Positions 12,891 to 24,637 of a DNA stretch of 64,000 nucleotides are shown here, piece after piece. The notes under the pieces were generated by a model. It saw only the letters and a list, made by a program, of their open reading frames with translations, searched no databases and had not been told where the DNA came from. The translations under genes and the position numbers were made by a program. Each line of letters opens with the position of its first letter. Position 1 is the first letter of the stretch. Source of the stretch: Acanthosepion pharaonis (lineage: Eukaryota; Mollusca; Cephalopoda; Sepiida; Sepiidae); assembly GCA_903632075.3 (NCBI GenBank), contig CAHIKZ030005409.1, positions 330,001 to 394,000 on the forward strand, given 5' to 3'.

Positions 12891-14463
12891 TTAAATCCAT
12901 CATAAAGCTAAAATATTTACGTCTGTATTCTGTAGCCTAATGATAAAGCATTTATTTTATACAACAAATAATTATTTTTCAGCAGAATAGTCTCATTCAA
13001 TCAATAATCATCAATGAATTCACGACTTTAAGTAGTGAATTATTAATCGCATAGATCCAGCATTATATACAATTAAATTTTAAGATTAAAATTCAGTTAT
13101 CACGATCAATACAATTCCGTAAATAAGGTATTTCTAAAAAAACAAAGCAGGTGAAGATGATCCTATAAACTTCGAAGTCATCAATTACTGATTAAAATAA
13201 AAATCATGTTGAATTAGTTAAGTACATTGGTGTGAGGATACCAGGAAAACATAAATTTATGAAAATTAACGATGCTTTTTCTTTGAAAACCAATAATCAC
13301 ACACGGAAGGTAATAATGGACATAAAAATCGGTACAAATTACTCGCTAACAAAACATTCATAAATTTAAGGATAAACTTTACCTTTTCTGAAAGAAGAAA
13401 GTTAAATGACTATAAAAATAAAAATAAATTAGTTGTGAAAGAATGTAAAGTTGTTTTCATTTTAAGATCGATTTTCGTTTTAACAATAATTTCTTTTCAG
13501 TTGTGTATCAATGAAACTTTCTTGAAAAATCAACGATTTTATTGAGAATAATTATTTTTTCACAAACTGATAAAGGCACACAAGCACATTTATAGACATA
13601 TATATTCCAGCTGATATTTACCCTGTTTATGGATGGTGTTTTTTATAAATATTAATTCTAAATAACGCTTTGGAATAGTTTTTCTTTCCATGAGAACCAT
13701 TGATCGGGCGATTGAAAGAGAGTGATAGACAATTCAGCCTTCAGTGTTACAAATCGCAACACTTGGTACGTAAATGTAGATCAGTTGTATATGGACTACT
13801 TGTCCATAGTGTTACGTTTCTTGATCTGTTCAGGCGTTCATAGCTCTACCCGTTCCTACGCGACCTACCCTAATCAATCCCACCCCATTTTCTGCACCCA
13901 TTTCAAGCACCCTCCTCTTAATGCACAACTCTAAGTAACCAGCAATCATTAACATACTTTATCCTGTTAGCCGAGGTCGCGTCTCAAGAAAAAAAAAGAG
14001 GTAACGGTTGGTAGTAGTTTGTAGATATTTGTATGATTAATTCTTTAGTGCAGTTGCACTTTAACATGTCTGTAAAGTACGCAGGTTGGTCACGTCTGTT
14101 TATATCTATAATTATCCAAGAAAAACGGAAAGAAAACATAGATAGATAGAATTATAGAGTAAGAGAGAAAAATATGATACATTGAGTGATAAGTAGATAA
14201 AAGAATAGGAGCAGACAAAAAAATATAGTCGGTGGAAGAGGAGGAGAAATAGTCAATAATTGATTGTAAGAAGATGAGAGAATGTTATTTAAACAATTGA
14301 GAGAAAGATGAAAAGTATCTTAAAATAAAAGAGAAAAGGGAAAAGAGACAAAGAGAGATTGAAAGTAAGAGGTTTCCAGAACAAAGATATATTGAAAATT
14401 GAGAGTGAGAAGAAAAATCGAAAATGAGGTAAAGTGATGAGGAGGGCATTATCAGAAGTGGAA
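12891..14463. other. Gene-free stretch
   Basis: AT-rich with no recognisable gene. The frame at 13722-13934 has no family resemblance and is probably chance. Confidence 0.4.
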
Positions 14464-14613
<150 letters not shown>

Positions 14614-15310
14614 CAAAGAAAGAAATAGAGAGAGACATAGAAAGATATTGAGAGGGAGAACATTGTTTTTTTGGGAAAACATTCAAAAGTATATTTACAA
14701 AGTAACTAATATTCTAAAAGTACTGCAATAATTTAAAATTCGTTTTAAGTTTATTTTAAAAAGAAATTTGTTTTGCAAAATCCAGTATCAAAATACTAGA
14801 TTCAGTTCTTATGCATCTTTATGTCGGCAATTTTATTTCATCGAATATGTCATGATCACTTGACTAAAGTCATTAAAACAATTAAAAAACTGAATCCAAA
14901 ATGAGACACCTATAAGAGGAATAGTGATAAAGTGCGTACAAGTCGCTTTATAGACGGTTCAGCGATGCGCTACTGACAAGTTACTGAAAATTACAAGGAT
15001 GAGAAAACTTTGACTAATTTACACAAACGTAATTTTTAAAGTCTTGGTAAATGCGAAATTAATCAACACAAAAATGTCTATGAGAACAAGTTTTTGTGAA
15101 TTATTAAATATTTTTCCAAATTTATTATTTAACAGTATTTGAAAGAGACAATTTGTTAAACTGACGAATTTAAAGAAGCAAACAAGTTCAATGAATTCGT
15201 AAGTATTCAAATAATTCTTGTGGAATCTTTAAAACATTCGTGCATTATTTTTATTTTTACACTTACAGATACACACAAATGCGCACACACGCGCACGAAC
15301 GCACCTCCTG

Positions 15311-15312
<2 letters not shown>
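14614..15312. other. Unassigned stretch between microsatellites
   Basis: AT-rich; I see no gene. Confidence 0.4.

Positions 15313-15402
<90 letters not shown>
15313..15402 (+). repeat. Compound microsatellite (CA)n(TA)n
   Basis: CA runs to about 15353 and then TA to 15402. The sequence just right of it (CGGTGATAGAGCG near 15445) weakly resembles the (TA)n-associated repeat at 22618-22680. Confidence 0.97.
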
Positions 15403-15406
<4 letters not shown>

Positions 15407-15516
15407 CAAATTTACTATATCTATTGAGGAATAGTTTCCAGTGTCGGTGATAGAGCGTTTAAAGATATAGATATTTGTGACATATGAATCAACACTGTAG
15501 CTTCACAAGTGCGATC

Positions 15517-16301
15517 TATCAACTACAATATTTATAAACCAATCACACATAAGAAAACACTTACATCTTAAAACACACCAATAAAATCATAGATTACAAA
15601 TCAGAATGTTTGTTGTATTAGTCATCATCATTTTTAGGTAAATACCGACCAAATATCGTACGGACGTAGTAGAAGACATACCACGTGACTTCTTAGGGCC
15701 AATTAGAAATAAATAAGTAATTTAATTCTGGAGCCGATATTGTTCGGAAAAAGTGTATAAAAACATACGAAATCCGTTCCCAAAACAATATACACGCGGC
15801 TGCCAGCAAGCTACACACACCTTTCGCCGATGACCTTCATGACCTCATGTCAAAAACGACAGCGTTAACAAACTCCAGACCACGGCAACACCGCCAAAAG
15901 TAAGAAACAATTCGTATCTCTAGTATCCGTTTTTACTATGAATCACGCACACACATGTTGACTTTTTCATACAAACACACACATCACAACATTTTATTGT
16001 TTCTCACATTTTATTGTTTGTACACAAAGACAGTTTATATTTTATTTCAGAACTTTATCAACCCAAACAAAAGACATTACTTTCCAACTTTTTGTATTCC
16101 TATCGTTATATTAAATCAATGTTTATTTGTTGAAACTACCTCGTCTTTTCTACTGAATTTTATTCCTTCAATGAAAAGCGTTTTGATTATTCTAGACGGC
16201 CAAATTACGAGCGACCCTGTAACGATATTTTATTAACGTATTGAATCCCGACACTCCAAATTTTAATATTCAACGAAAAACCGTGTAGAAGGATTCCTAC
16301 A
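15517..16301 (+). repeat. 5' LTR
   Basis: It matches 20437-21209 along its whole length and ends in CCTACA. The first bases that the 3' LTR should have (TGTCGTATCCACTAAAA at 20420-20436, just after the polypurine tract) are not found left of 15517; the sequence there is TGTAGCTTCACAAGTGCGATC. Either the 5' LTR is clipped or its first bases have diverged. Confidence 0.92.
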
Positions 16302-16303
16302 AA

Positions 16304-16316
16304 TGGTGACCACGAC
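16304..16316 (+). promoter_or_regulatory. Primer binding site, tRNA-Trp-like
   Basis: TGGTGACCACGAC lies two bases after the 5' LTR. It matches the complement of the tRNA-Trp 3' end (TGGTGACCCCGAC) at all but one base. CsRn1-clade elements are known to use tRNA-Trp. Confidence 0.75.
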
Positions 16317-16392
16317 TATTACCTTGTGAAAACACGAAAGTTGGTAAATAGAACACACAAATTTACGTATCTTAAAAAAAAAAAAAAAAAAA

Positions 16393-17236
16393 ATGGAACA
16401 ACAAAACACAAATAGTACGGAAGCTTCGTTGACAACAGTCACCCTGAATTTACCTGCATATAACCCTAACAACATAAAATCATGGCTTATACAAATGCAG
16501 GCCATATTCAACGCGAAAAAAATTGTTTCGCAAAGAGCCCGATACTGTTATTTAGTAGAAAAACTTCCAGCAGAAGTTGTAGAAGAAGTGACGGACTTAC
16601 TGGAAACAATGCCAGAAGAAAACCTCTACGATACATTAAAAACGGCCATAATTAAACGAACTGAAATTTCGAATGAGACAATGCTGCGCGATTTGTTTAC
16701 CCGAATGGAACTAGGTGACCGGACTCCTTCCCAGTTATTAAGATATATGAAAACTCTGTTAGGTACTAATGTCATGGCAGAAAATATTCTACGGAGATTG
16801 TGGTTGGACAAACTACCCAACACAATGAAGCAAATTTTAGCACCCATGGCAGAAGAAACTGAACTGGAAAAACTTGCGGATTCTGCTGACCGAATCCATG
16901 TTGGTTTTAGAGACAGGGAGGTGAATACATTGACACCGCAATGTACAAACCAACAACAAAACGAACAAATTGAGAAACTTCAAGCAACGGTTGCAAGTTT
17001 AGCCAAACAGATGCAGTCTATCTTGAAACTGCATCAACAACAACGGACTTCTCGTAATACTACCAGACCTAAGTACAGACGAAGGAGTAACAGCAGGAGT
17101 TTCAGCAATGATTGAGGAAGACGAAAATTCGACATCTGCTACTATCATTATAAATTTGGTGCAGAGGCAAGACGCTGTTTGAAACCTTGTGCCTTTGTAG
17201 ACCCGGCATCGGAAAACTTAAATTCCAGCCAGTAGA
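16393..17236 (+). pseudogene. gag, interrupted by an in-frame TGA
   Basis: The main frame runs 16393-17115 (240 residues): a capsid-like part (SWLIQMQAIFNAKKI, YLVEKLPAEVVEEV, LLRYMKTLLG, LWLDKLPNTMKQILAPM) and a Q/R/S-rich tail. TGA at 17113-17115 ends it, but the same frame continues to TAG at 17234 and encodes ICYYHYKFGAEARRCLKPCAF. That is a CX2H-X9-CX3C box, the nucleic-acid-binding CHCC motif of the clade. The TGA therefore most likely is a nonsense mutation that removes the RNA-binding box. The start Met follows an A-run at 16374-16392. Confidence 0.88.
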
Positions 17237-20200
17237 GACGACGACTGTTGCTGGACTCTCACAAAAAGGTCGTCTGTTCTATATCCTTGATAGAAATCAC
17301 AGATATAATTTTTTAATAAACACCGGAGCCGAAGTGAGTGTTTTACCGCCGGATCCAAAGCAAAATTTAAAACCAGGACTCTACAAACTCCAAGCTGCTA
17401 ACGGTACAAAAATTGATACCTTTGGCGAGAAAGCAGTAACCATCGACCTGGGTATGCGGCGAAATTTTCTGTGGGTTTTTACTCAAGCTAATGTTACCAC
17501 ACCAATATTAGGTGCAGACTTTCTAGCTAAATTTAATTTATCGGTTAACATGACCACTTATTCCTTAGTTGACAATCTGACAGAACTTTCTGTGAGAGGA
17601 ATTTGCTCCCGATACCAGTCAACTGGAATTAGTTCTGCCTTACCACAAGTTAGCGGTATTAAGGAATTAATACAGAAATACGCGGAAATCACTCAACCTT
17701 TTAAAAACACAGACACAATTAAGCACAATGCCAAACATCACATAAAAACAACAGGACAACCGGTACACTCTACACCGAGACGATTAAAACCGGACAAATA
17801 TAAAATAGCCAAGGCAGAGTTTCAGCAAATGCTACAGTTAGGAATCATACGTCCTTCCAAGAGCGCATGGTCATCACCATTGCACATGGTCCAAAAATCC
17901 AACACGATAGCATGGCGTCCGTGTGGCGGCGATTCCGCAGATTGAACGCCAAAACCATCCCTGACAGATACCCAATTCCGCATATACACGATTTTGCAAT
18001 GGGTCTCCAAGGTGCACGCATTTTCTCGAAGTTAGACCTGGTAAAGGCATATTACCAAGTACCAGTTGCCGAAGAGGACACCCACAAAACTTCTCTGACG
18101 ACACCTTTCGGACTATACGAGTTCGTGTTAATGCCTTTTGGGTTACGTAACGCCGCTCAAACCTTCCAGAGACTAATTGACGAGGTATTTAGAGGTTTAC
18201 CTTTCATATATGCCTACATAGATGATGTTTTAATCGCCAGCAAAAACCGAGAAGAACACAAAATGCATTTGGAACAAGCTTTCCAAAGACTTTCGCATTT
18301 TGACTCAAAATCAATGTTCACAAGTGTGTTTTTGGAGAACCAAAATAAATTTCCTCGGACATGAAATTGACCACGAAGGTATTTCACCATTACCAGGCAA
18401 ATTGAAGCTATTACCAATTTTTCCACAACCAACGTCACTAAGACAATGTCGAAGATTTATAGGCCTTATTAATTATTACAGGAAATTTATACCCAATTGT
18501 TCAGCGGTACTGTCACCTTTGACAAACCTACTAAAGAACAAGAACAAAAAGATTATGTTACAGGAAGACACTCTAGAAGCATTCAACAATGCCAAAACAG
18601 CTTTAGCTAACTTTACTAAGCTGAATTACATCAAGGATAGCGAGAAAATTGCTTACCCTCACAACAGATGCTTCGTCAACAGCTGTAGGTGCGGTTTTAC
18701 ACCAAATCTTGGACAAACATGTCACACCTATATCTTTCTTCTCCGCTAAACTAAATAAGGCACAAACTAAATACAGCACATTTTCGAGAGAGCTGTTAGC
18801 AATATATCTTTCTATTAAACATTTTCAGCACCTCCTGGAGGGCAGAGATTTCATCATATACACAGACCATAAACCATTAATATATGCATTATTACACACA
18901 TACTGACAAATATAATCCTCGGGAAATCAGACACCTAGATTACATTTCCCAATTCTCTTCAGATATCAGATATGTAACAGGCCAAGAAAACATAGTGGCA
19001 GATGCATTATCACGTGCCACAATTGCTTCTTTAGATTCTAGTTCTTTGAACCTCGAATTAATCGCTAAAGAACAAACCACAGACACTACACTCCAAGAAG
19101 TACAACAAAGTACATCACTAAAATTAGTTGAACTACCTGTTCCATTCAGTGATACTACATTTTATTGTGACATTTCACAAACTCAACAACGACCTTACCA
19201 CCAAATTTGAGACAGCAAGTATTCCAACACTTCCATACATTGTCTCACCCAGGAAAACGTGCAACTGTGAAGTTAATTACTGAACGTTTTGTCTGGCCAA
19301 ATATGTCAACTGACATAAGAAATTGGACAAAATCTTGTTTATCATGCCAGAAGAACAAGATAAATAAGCACACCAAATCACCCGCAGGCACATTCAGCAC
19401 ACCTGATGCAAGATTCACGAACATACACGTTGATATTGTAGGACCTTTACCTTGTTCTCAAGGATATACATATATCCTTACTATCATAGATAGGTTTACT
19501 CGCTGGCCTGCTGCAATAGCAATCAAAGATATTACAGCCACAACAATAGCTAAAACTATCCTTACTGAATGGATCGCAAATTTTGGTGTACCTTCAGTAA
19601 TCACAACAGACAGAGGAGCTCAGTTCCAGTCTACATTATTTAGAGAGTTCAATCACCTACTCGGAACTCGACACATAAAAACTACAGCCTATCATCCTTG
19701 TGCAAACGGAATGGTAGAACGTTTCCACAGACAGTTGAAGACAGCTCTAGCAATGAAACAAAAAACAAAACTTACACACTTTTATCAATCAGAAATATTT
19801 AAAAGAAATTTGGGTGGTACATCAGCTGAAATGGTTTTCGGCACATCACTGACTCTACCTGGTCAATACTGTGGTGACAACACGAACATTTTACCGACAA
19901 CAACGTTTGTACAGGATTTAAAACATAGAATGTCATCATTAACATTTACACCAACACGGAAAACAAACAAAAATATATACCTACCAAATGACCTTTACAC
20001 TTGCACATATATATTTATAAGAAATGACGGTGTAAAAAAACCTTTATGTTCAAACTACTCAGGTCCATACCAAGTTATTAACAGAAAGGACAAGTATTTC
20101 ACCATCATGAAAAATGGAAAACATGACACTATTGCTATCGATCGGATTAAACCGGCTTATGTCGATAACCAATTCTCACAGCAACTACAAAAAGAAAAAC

Positions 20201-20361
20201 ATGAGCATTCAAACTCAAATATCACAAAAAAGACAAATGAACAAACATCCAACAAAACAAATGACACCTCACCAAAGACAATAACAGAGAAGAATGTTAC
20301 AACAAGATCTGGGAGACACGTGCATTGGCCAAAACATTATAAAACATATCTGAGATATTAA
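17187..20361 (+). pseudogene. pol: protease, RT, RNase H, integrase, with frameshifts
   Basis: It lies in the -1 frame relative to gag, overlapping its extended end, as usual for gypsy elements. Order: protease (NTGAEVSVLPP, where the catalytic residue should be D; codon AAC at 17319-17321), RT (KLDLVKAYYQVPV, PFGLRNAAQTFQR, and the catalytic YIDDVLIAS about 18215), RT thumb (LGHEIDHEGISP, RRFIGLINYYRKFI), RNase H (LTTDASSTAVGAV, YTDHKPL, VADALSR), and integrase in 19207-20361 (HX3H as HTLSH, CLSC, HVDIVG, TTDRGAQF, MVERFHR) with a C-terminal barrel-like part (GPYQVINRKDKYFTI, IDRIKPAYV). Frame changes lie near 17930, 18340, 18650, 18900 and 19195. Around residue 200 of the integrase piece the usual block between the DDE core and GGTSAEMVFG looks shortened. 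RT and integrase catalytic residues are kept. Confidence 0.92.
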
Positions 20362-20402
20362 ATAATTGTTTTCTACATATCATTATGAATAAATTTCTAA
20401 TG

Positions 20403-20417
20403 ATCTGGAGGGGGCCT
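20403..20417 (+). promoter_or_regulatory. Polypurine tract
   Basis: TCTGGAGGGGGCC stands directly before the TTTTGTCG start of the 3' LTR, the expected place for the plus-strand primer. Confidence 0.75.
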
Positions 20418-20419
20418 TT

Positions 20420-21209
20420 TGTCGTATCCACTAAAATATCAACTACAATATTTATAAACCAATCACATTTAAGAAAACACTTACATCTTAAAACACACCA
20501 ATAAAATCATAGATTACAAATCAGAATGTTTGTTGTATTAGTCATCAAATTTTAGGTAAATACCGACCAAATATCGTACGGACGTAGTAGAAGACATACC
20601 ACGTGACTTCTTAGGGCCAATTAGAAATAAATAAGTAATTTAATTCTGGAGCCGATATTGTTCGGAAAAAAGTGTATAAAAACATACGAAATCCGTTCCC
20701 AAAAAATATACACGCGGCTGCCAGCAAGCTACACACACCTTTCGCCGATGACCTTCATGACCTCATGTCAAAAACGACAGCGTTAACAAACTCCAGACCA
20801 AGCAACACCGCCAAAAGTAAGAAACAATTCGTATCTCTAGTATCCGTTTTTACTATGAATCACGCACACACATGTTGTTTTTTCATCCAAACACACAACA
20901 TTTTACATTTCAACATTTTATTGTTTTTGTACACAAAGACAGTTTATATTTTATTTCAGAACTTTATCAACCCAAACAAAAGACATTACTTTCCAACTTT
21001 TGTATTCCTATCGTTATATTAAATCAATGTTTATTTGTTGAAACTACCTCGTCTTTTCTACTGAATTTTATTCCTTCAATGAAAAACCGTTTGATTATTC
21101 TAGACGGTCAAATTACGAGCGACCCTGTAACGATATTTTATTAACGTATTGAATCCCGACACTCCAAATTTTAATATTCAACGAAAAACCGAGTAGAAGG
21201 ATTCCTACA
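20420..21209 (+). repeat. 3' LTR
   Basis: It starts with TG after the polypurine tract and ends CCTACA. The part shared with the 5' LTR begins at 20437. Differences from the 5' LTR include an AACATTTTA-region rearrangement near 20880-20920 and a handful of single-base changes. Confidence 0.92.
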
Positions 21210-22063
21210 CATGTAATGTATAATAATTAGGAGATAAAGTTTCAAAACAAATCAATATTACATTTTTTTTTATATTTGAAAGTTTCAAATGATTGACAAA
21301 TTATTTGGGCAGGTAAATAATTAGAATTTATTTGATGAATCATTGCACCATAAATTATAACCTTTGTTTGTATCAATGCGTTTCGGTCAGTGAACTTTAT
21401 TGCGTGAATGTCACATTTGGTTTTCTTACTTTCTTTTATCTCTCTGCATAACGAAAGAAAAGGCTTTTTCAATAAACCATAAAGTTGACCAGGTAAGATC
21501 CATCTGGTGATAGAGCAGCTGAAAATCCTGAGGTGCATTTCAAAATGACCGATGATGGAAGCCACATCTTTCGCAAATTACCAAAAACTTTCTGTTTTAT
21601 TTTTATTCCTTCATTTTCAGTTTGAGTATAAGTAACTGCATAAATTTGCTTCGTATATATACGAAGCAAATTTAAAGGGTTACTGTCCAATGTAGAATGT
21701 TAATGTCATCTGCGCCATAGATAAAAGTTTTTATTATATTCAGTTTTAACATTTTAAAAACGCTACGAACCTTATATACATGTGGCATCGTGTATACATT
21801 TTAAATTAAAAAAAAGATGAGTCCGTTAGAAGTCTCAAAACATGACAGCAAAACATGAGGATGATTTTTTTTACAACACATTTTGAAATACCTTACCTTG
21901 TGGTTGTAAGAAAATTGTGTTTAATACGGGTGGTTTCTTTTGTATAATGATGCTTATAGTTACGGAGTAACAGTTGGCGAGTTTCTGCAAAAATTTCATC
22001 AGTATGAATGGAAAAATGTAATAAAAAAACAAACAGACCTTATTGATAGATTTTAATAATAGT

Positions 22064-22066
<3 letters not shown>
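21210..22066. other. Unassigned stretch with a perfect palindrome
   Basis: I recognise no gene. The minus-strand frame 21242-21565 has no known resemblance. A perfect 34-bp palindrome lies at 21641-21674. Confidence 0.4.
21641..21674. repeat. Perfect 34-bp palindrome
   Basis: TAAATTTGCTTCGTATA is followed at once by its exact reverse complement, with no spacer. Confidence 0.95.

Positions 22067-22108
<42 letters not shown>
22067..22108. repeat. (TA)n
   Basis: A pure dinucleotide run. Confidence 0.97.
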
Positions 22109-22112
<4 letters not shown>

Positions 22113-22551
22113 TTATTTTTTGTTTATACGTTATTTTTATAGATATAAATATTTAAATAAAGTCCGGTTTATAATAAACAGTATTGACAACATTTACCGG
22201 CCTGGATGTCCCAGAAATCGCAAAGAAAATGAACCTGTATCCTACACGAAACCGCCATACAGCCTGATGTGCTATACTATTTAAATACAGATGAAGCGTC
22301 TAATTAGTAAGGTTAAATTACTGTTTTTAAACTGCAAACTTTCTCGAATCCTAACGAGCGGGATGTGAACCGGAGAAAGCAACCACCGTTGATCTGAGAG
22401 AGTATAGAACAGCGTCGGATTGACCCTACAGTCAAGTCGTCGTTCTAAAAATCTGAGAACCAAGGAATTCTGATATAAGTGGCGTGTGGCAAGGGTCAAA
22501 TCGTCTGGTCACTACTGACCAGGCTGATCTAGGATCGACCAAGGTGCCGTG

Positions 22552-22552
<1 letters not shown>
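22109..22552. other. Unassigned, possibly repeat-derived
   Basis: Less AT-rich than its surroundings (22330-22550), ending at a (TA)n tract. The minus strand holds CCGGTTCACATCCCG, one base away from a tRNA B box, but I cannot fit an A box, so I do not call a SINE. Confidence 0.3.

Positions 22553-22604
<52 letters not shown>
22553..22604. repeat. (TA)n
   Basis: A pure dinucleotide run. Confidence 0.97.
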
Positions 22605-22606
<2 letters not shown>

Positions 22607-22617
22607 GAAATATAGTT

Positions 22618-22680
22618 TTAATGTGTGCTATATTTATGGGATAAAGTGCTCAATATCAGAGATAGAGTAGAGCGTATGTA
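22618..22680 (+). repeat. (TA)n-associated short repeat, copy 1
   Basis: TGTGCTATATTTATGGGATAAAGTGCT, then CAATATCAGAGATAGAG. It matches 43741-43790 (reverse) and 43880-43935 (direct). All copies abut (TA)n tracts. Confidence 0.7.
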
Positions 22681-22819
22681 AATATAAATATAAAAGTGAA
22701 CATTGAAGTCAACACTCAGAGGGGACAGTTTTGTTTTAAAAACACCATAATTTACGCACTTTCTTTTATTAAACATTAAATTATCTCACTTAGCGTTCTC
22801 CATAAATTATCTAAACAAA

Positions 22820-23230
22820 ATTTCCATGAAAAAATATCTTAGTTTTGCAATTTTTATCAGAAATTAATTCAATCATGTATTTTTTTTTGTTTTTGTTTAA
22901 AAGTTTAATATTTCTATATTTCTCGAAGTACCGAAACACATACTTTTTAAACAGTGGCTGTATAATCCTAGGTGTTCATACTAGTATTATGCAACCACTG
23001 AAGACACAATGAACGTTCTATCTAAAACAATATTATTGGCTAATTTATTCATCGACAGTAAAATAACTGAATGCTGAAAGGTGTAAAAATTAACTAATAT
23101 TTACATCTGAATTTGATTGGGATTTAAATGTATCATTGACCTATACTCTGCAGGTTATTTGATGAAATATTTTATCATAAATATCCCCTCCCATTTTAGA
23201 AAAGGAAAACTCGTAAAGCACTACACTAAT
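22820..23230 (+). repeat. Local duplication, copy 1 (order lead-A-B)
   Basis: Lead (22820-22875), block A (22911-23081) and block B (23091-23230) reappear at 24165-24637 with A and B in the other order. Block A holds the shared CAGTGGCTGTATAATCCTA and CAACCACTGAAGACACAATG; block B holds TGAATTTGATTGGGATTTAA. Confidence 0.9.
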
Positions 23231-23418
23231 ATTAATATATTTTAGTTAACGTGATGAATATTTATGAGCGTCTCTTAAATTTAAAAATTTTGAAAAACTA
23301 ACAATATTCTGACTCTTGTTTATAAATACTTGTTGCAAGATAAAATCCTGACATTTGACTGGATAAAGTCCACCAGAGTACGAAACCAGTCGGCTAAAAT
23401 TTTTCGTTTTATTTTATT

Positions 23419-23420
<2 letters not shown>

Positions 23421-23476
<56 letters not shown>
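23421..23476. repeat. (TA)n
   Basis: A pure run. The frames crossing it on both strands are not genes. Confidence 0.97.
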
Positions 23477-23479
<3 letters not shown>

Positions 23480-23589
23480 TTGAAATATCGGTCCCGGCCT
23501 GAAGCGCTCGGATGTCTAGCCACACTGATGAGCTGTGATATGGAGAAACAGTCTATCTGTGGATGGCTATAATATATATATGTGGATGG

Positions 23590-23590
<1 letters not shown>

Positions 23591-23634
<44 letters not shown>
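23591..23634. repeat. (TA)n
   Basis: A pure run. The word TGTGGATGGCTATA occurs twice just before it (about 23559 and 23581). Confidence 0.97.
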
Positions 23635-23637
<3 letters not shown>

Positions 23638-23810
23638 TACAGGTAATAGATCTGTTAGTATATAATCTAGGTGGATTCTAGTAATATTAAATATTAAAAC
23701 TGATCCACAGAGAGCTCAATGTATTTATTATAACAGAGCATATATATTTTTACAGCAAAAATCCCAAATTACCTCATGTGGGTATAGTCTATTTCAGACT
23801 AGCACAGCGT

Positions 23811-23846
23811 AATGCCTGTCTGGGATTTTTTTTCCAGACAGGTATT
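23811..23846. repeat. Hairpin with T-rich loop
   Basis: AATGCCTGTCTGG pairs with CCAGACAGGTATT across a loop of about 10 T-rich bases (12 of 13 pairs). Confidence 0.85.
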
Positions 23847-24164
23847 CGGGGAAGTCAATGATCTTGAATGCGTGTACACCACAAACCATTTATGTTCTGT
23901 CGTTCCATGTGTGCATAACAAAATATAGATAACTTTTACTTTTACTACTGTCATTTTTGTTTGAAAATTATTTCCGCAATTATTGTTCAGATTCTTCGGA
24001 GGTTCATTGAAAATAAATAAAATGATTTCAGAAGCAAGTAGATAAAAATTTTTTTAATTAAAAACGAACACTACATAAACAAGAAAAATTGATATATGAA
24101 TACATTTATTTCCAAGTCATTTGTAATACATGAACAAAAAGTGTTTCTTCTAAAGCCCTCTTAT

Positions 24165-24637
24165 TTCCATGGAAAAATAACTTTTGCTATTTTTATCAGA
24201 AATTAATTCAATCTTGTTCCAAAACTAACTAATTTTTCATTTGAATTTGATTGGGATTTAAATGTATCATTTACCTATCCTCTGCTGGTTATTTTATCAA
24301 ATATTTTATCATAAATATCCACTCCTATTTTAGAAAAGGAAAACTCGTAAAGCATTACACTAACAACATCTAAAAAAATGTATCCTTATTTAAAGTAAAC
24401 CTTCTAAATACCGATAATAAACGGTACAGTACAGTTAAATCCTGGTATGTAAAAAACTAATTCTATATTTCTCAAAGTACCGAAGAACATACTTTTTAAA
24501 CAGTGGCTGTATAATCCTAAGTGTTTATACTAGTATTATGCAACCACTGAAGACACAATGAACGTTCTATCTAAAACAATATTATTGACTAATTTATTCA
24601 TCGACCATCGGCAGTAAAATATCTGAATGCTGAAAGG
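24165..24637 (+). repeat. Local duplication, copy 2 (order lead-B-A)
   Basis: Lead (24165-24215), then block B (24225-24364), then about 95 bp of other sequence, then block A (24461-24637). Against copy 1 the A and B blocks are swapped, and both show a few percent divergence. Confidence 0.9.

Larger units (their letters stand above)
15517..21209 (+). mobile_element. CsRn1/Kabuki-like Ty3/gypsy LTR retrotransposon, inactivated
   Basis: Long direct repeats (15517-16301 and 20437-21209), a primer site, gag, pol and a polypurine tract are all present in order. Two clade marks agree: a primer site matching the 3' end of tRNA-Trp, and a gag box of CHCC type instead of CCHC. Both are known for the CsRn1 clade (Clonorchis CsRn1, Bombyx Kabuki). 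There is no envelope gene. The LTRs differ at only scattered substitutions and small indels, so the insertion is moderately recent, yet gag has a stop and pol at least five frameshifts. I found no clean target duplication. Confidence 0.93.

Noticed and set aside
16263..16511. 82-codon minus-strand frame across the LTR/gag border
   Set aside because: Antisense shadow of the LTR element, including an A-run read as phenylalanines.
22330..22470. tRNA gene or SINE on the minus strand (GGTTCACATCC)
   Set aside because: The B box has a mismatch and no A box or acceptor stem could be fitted.
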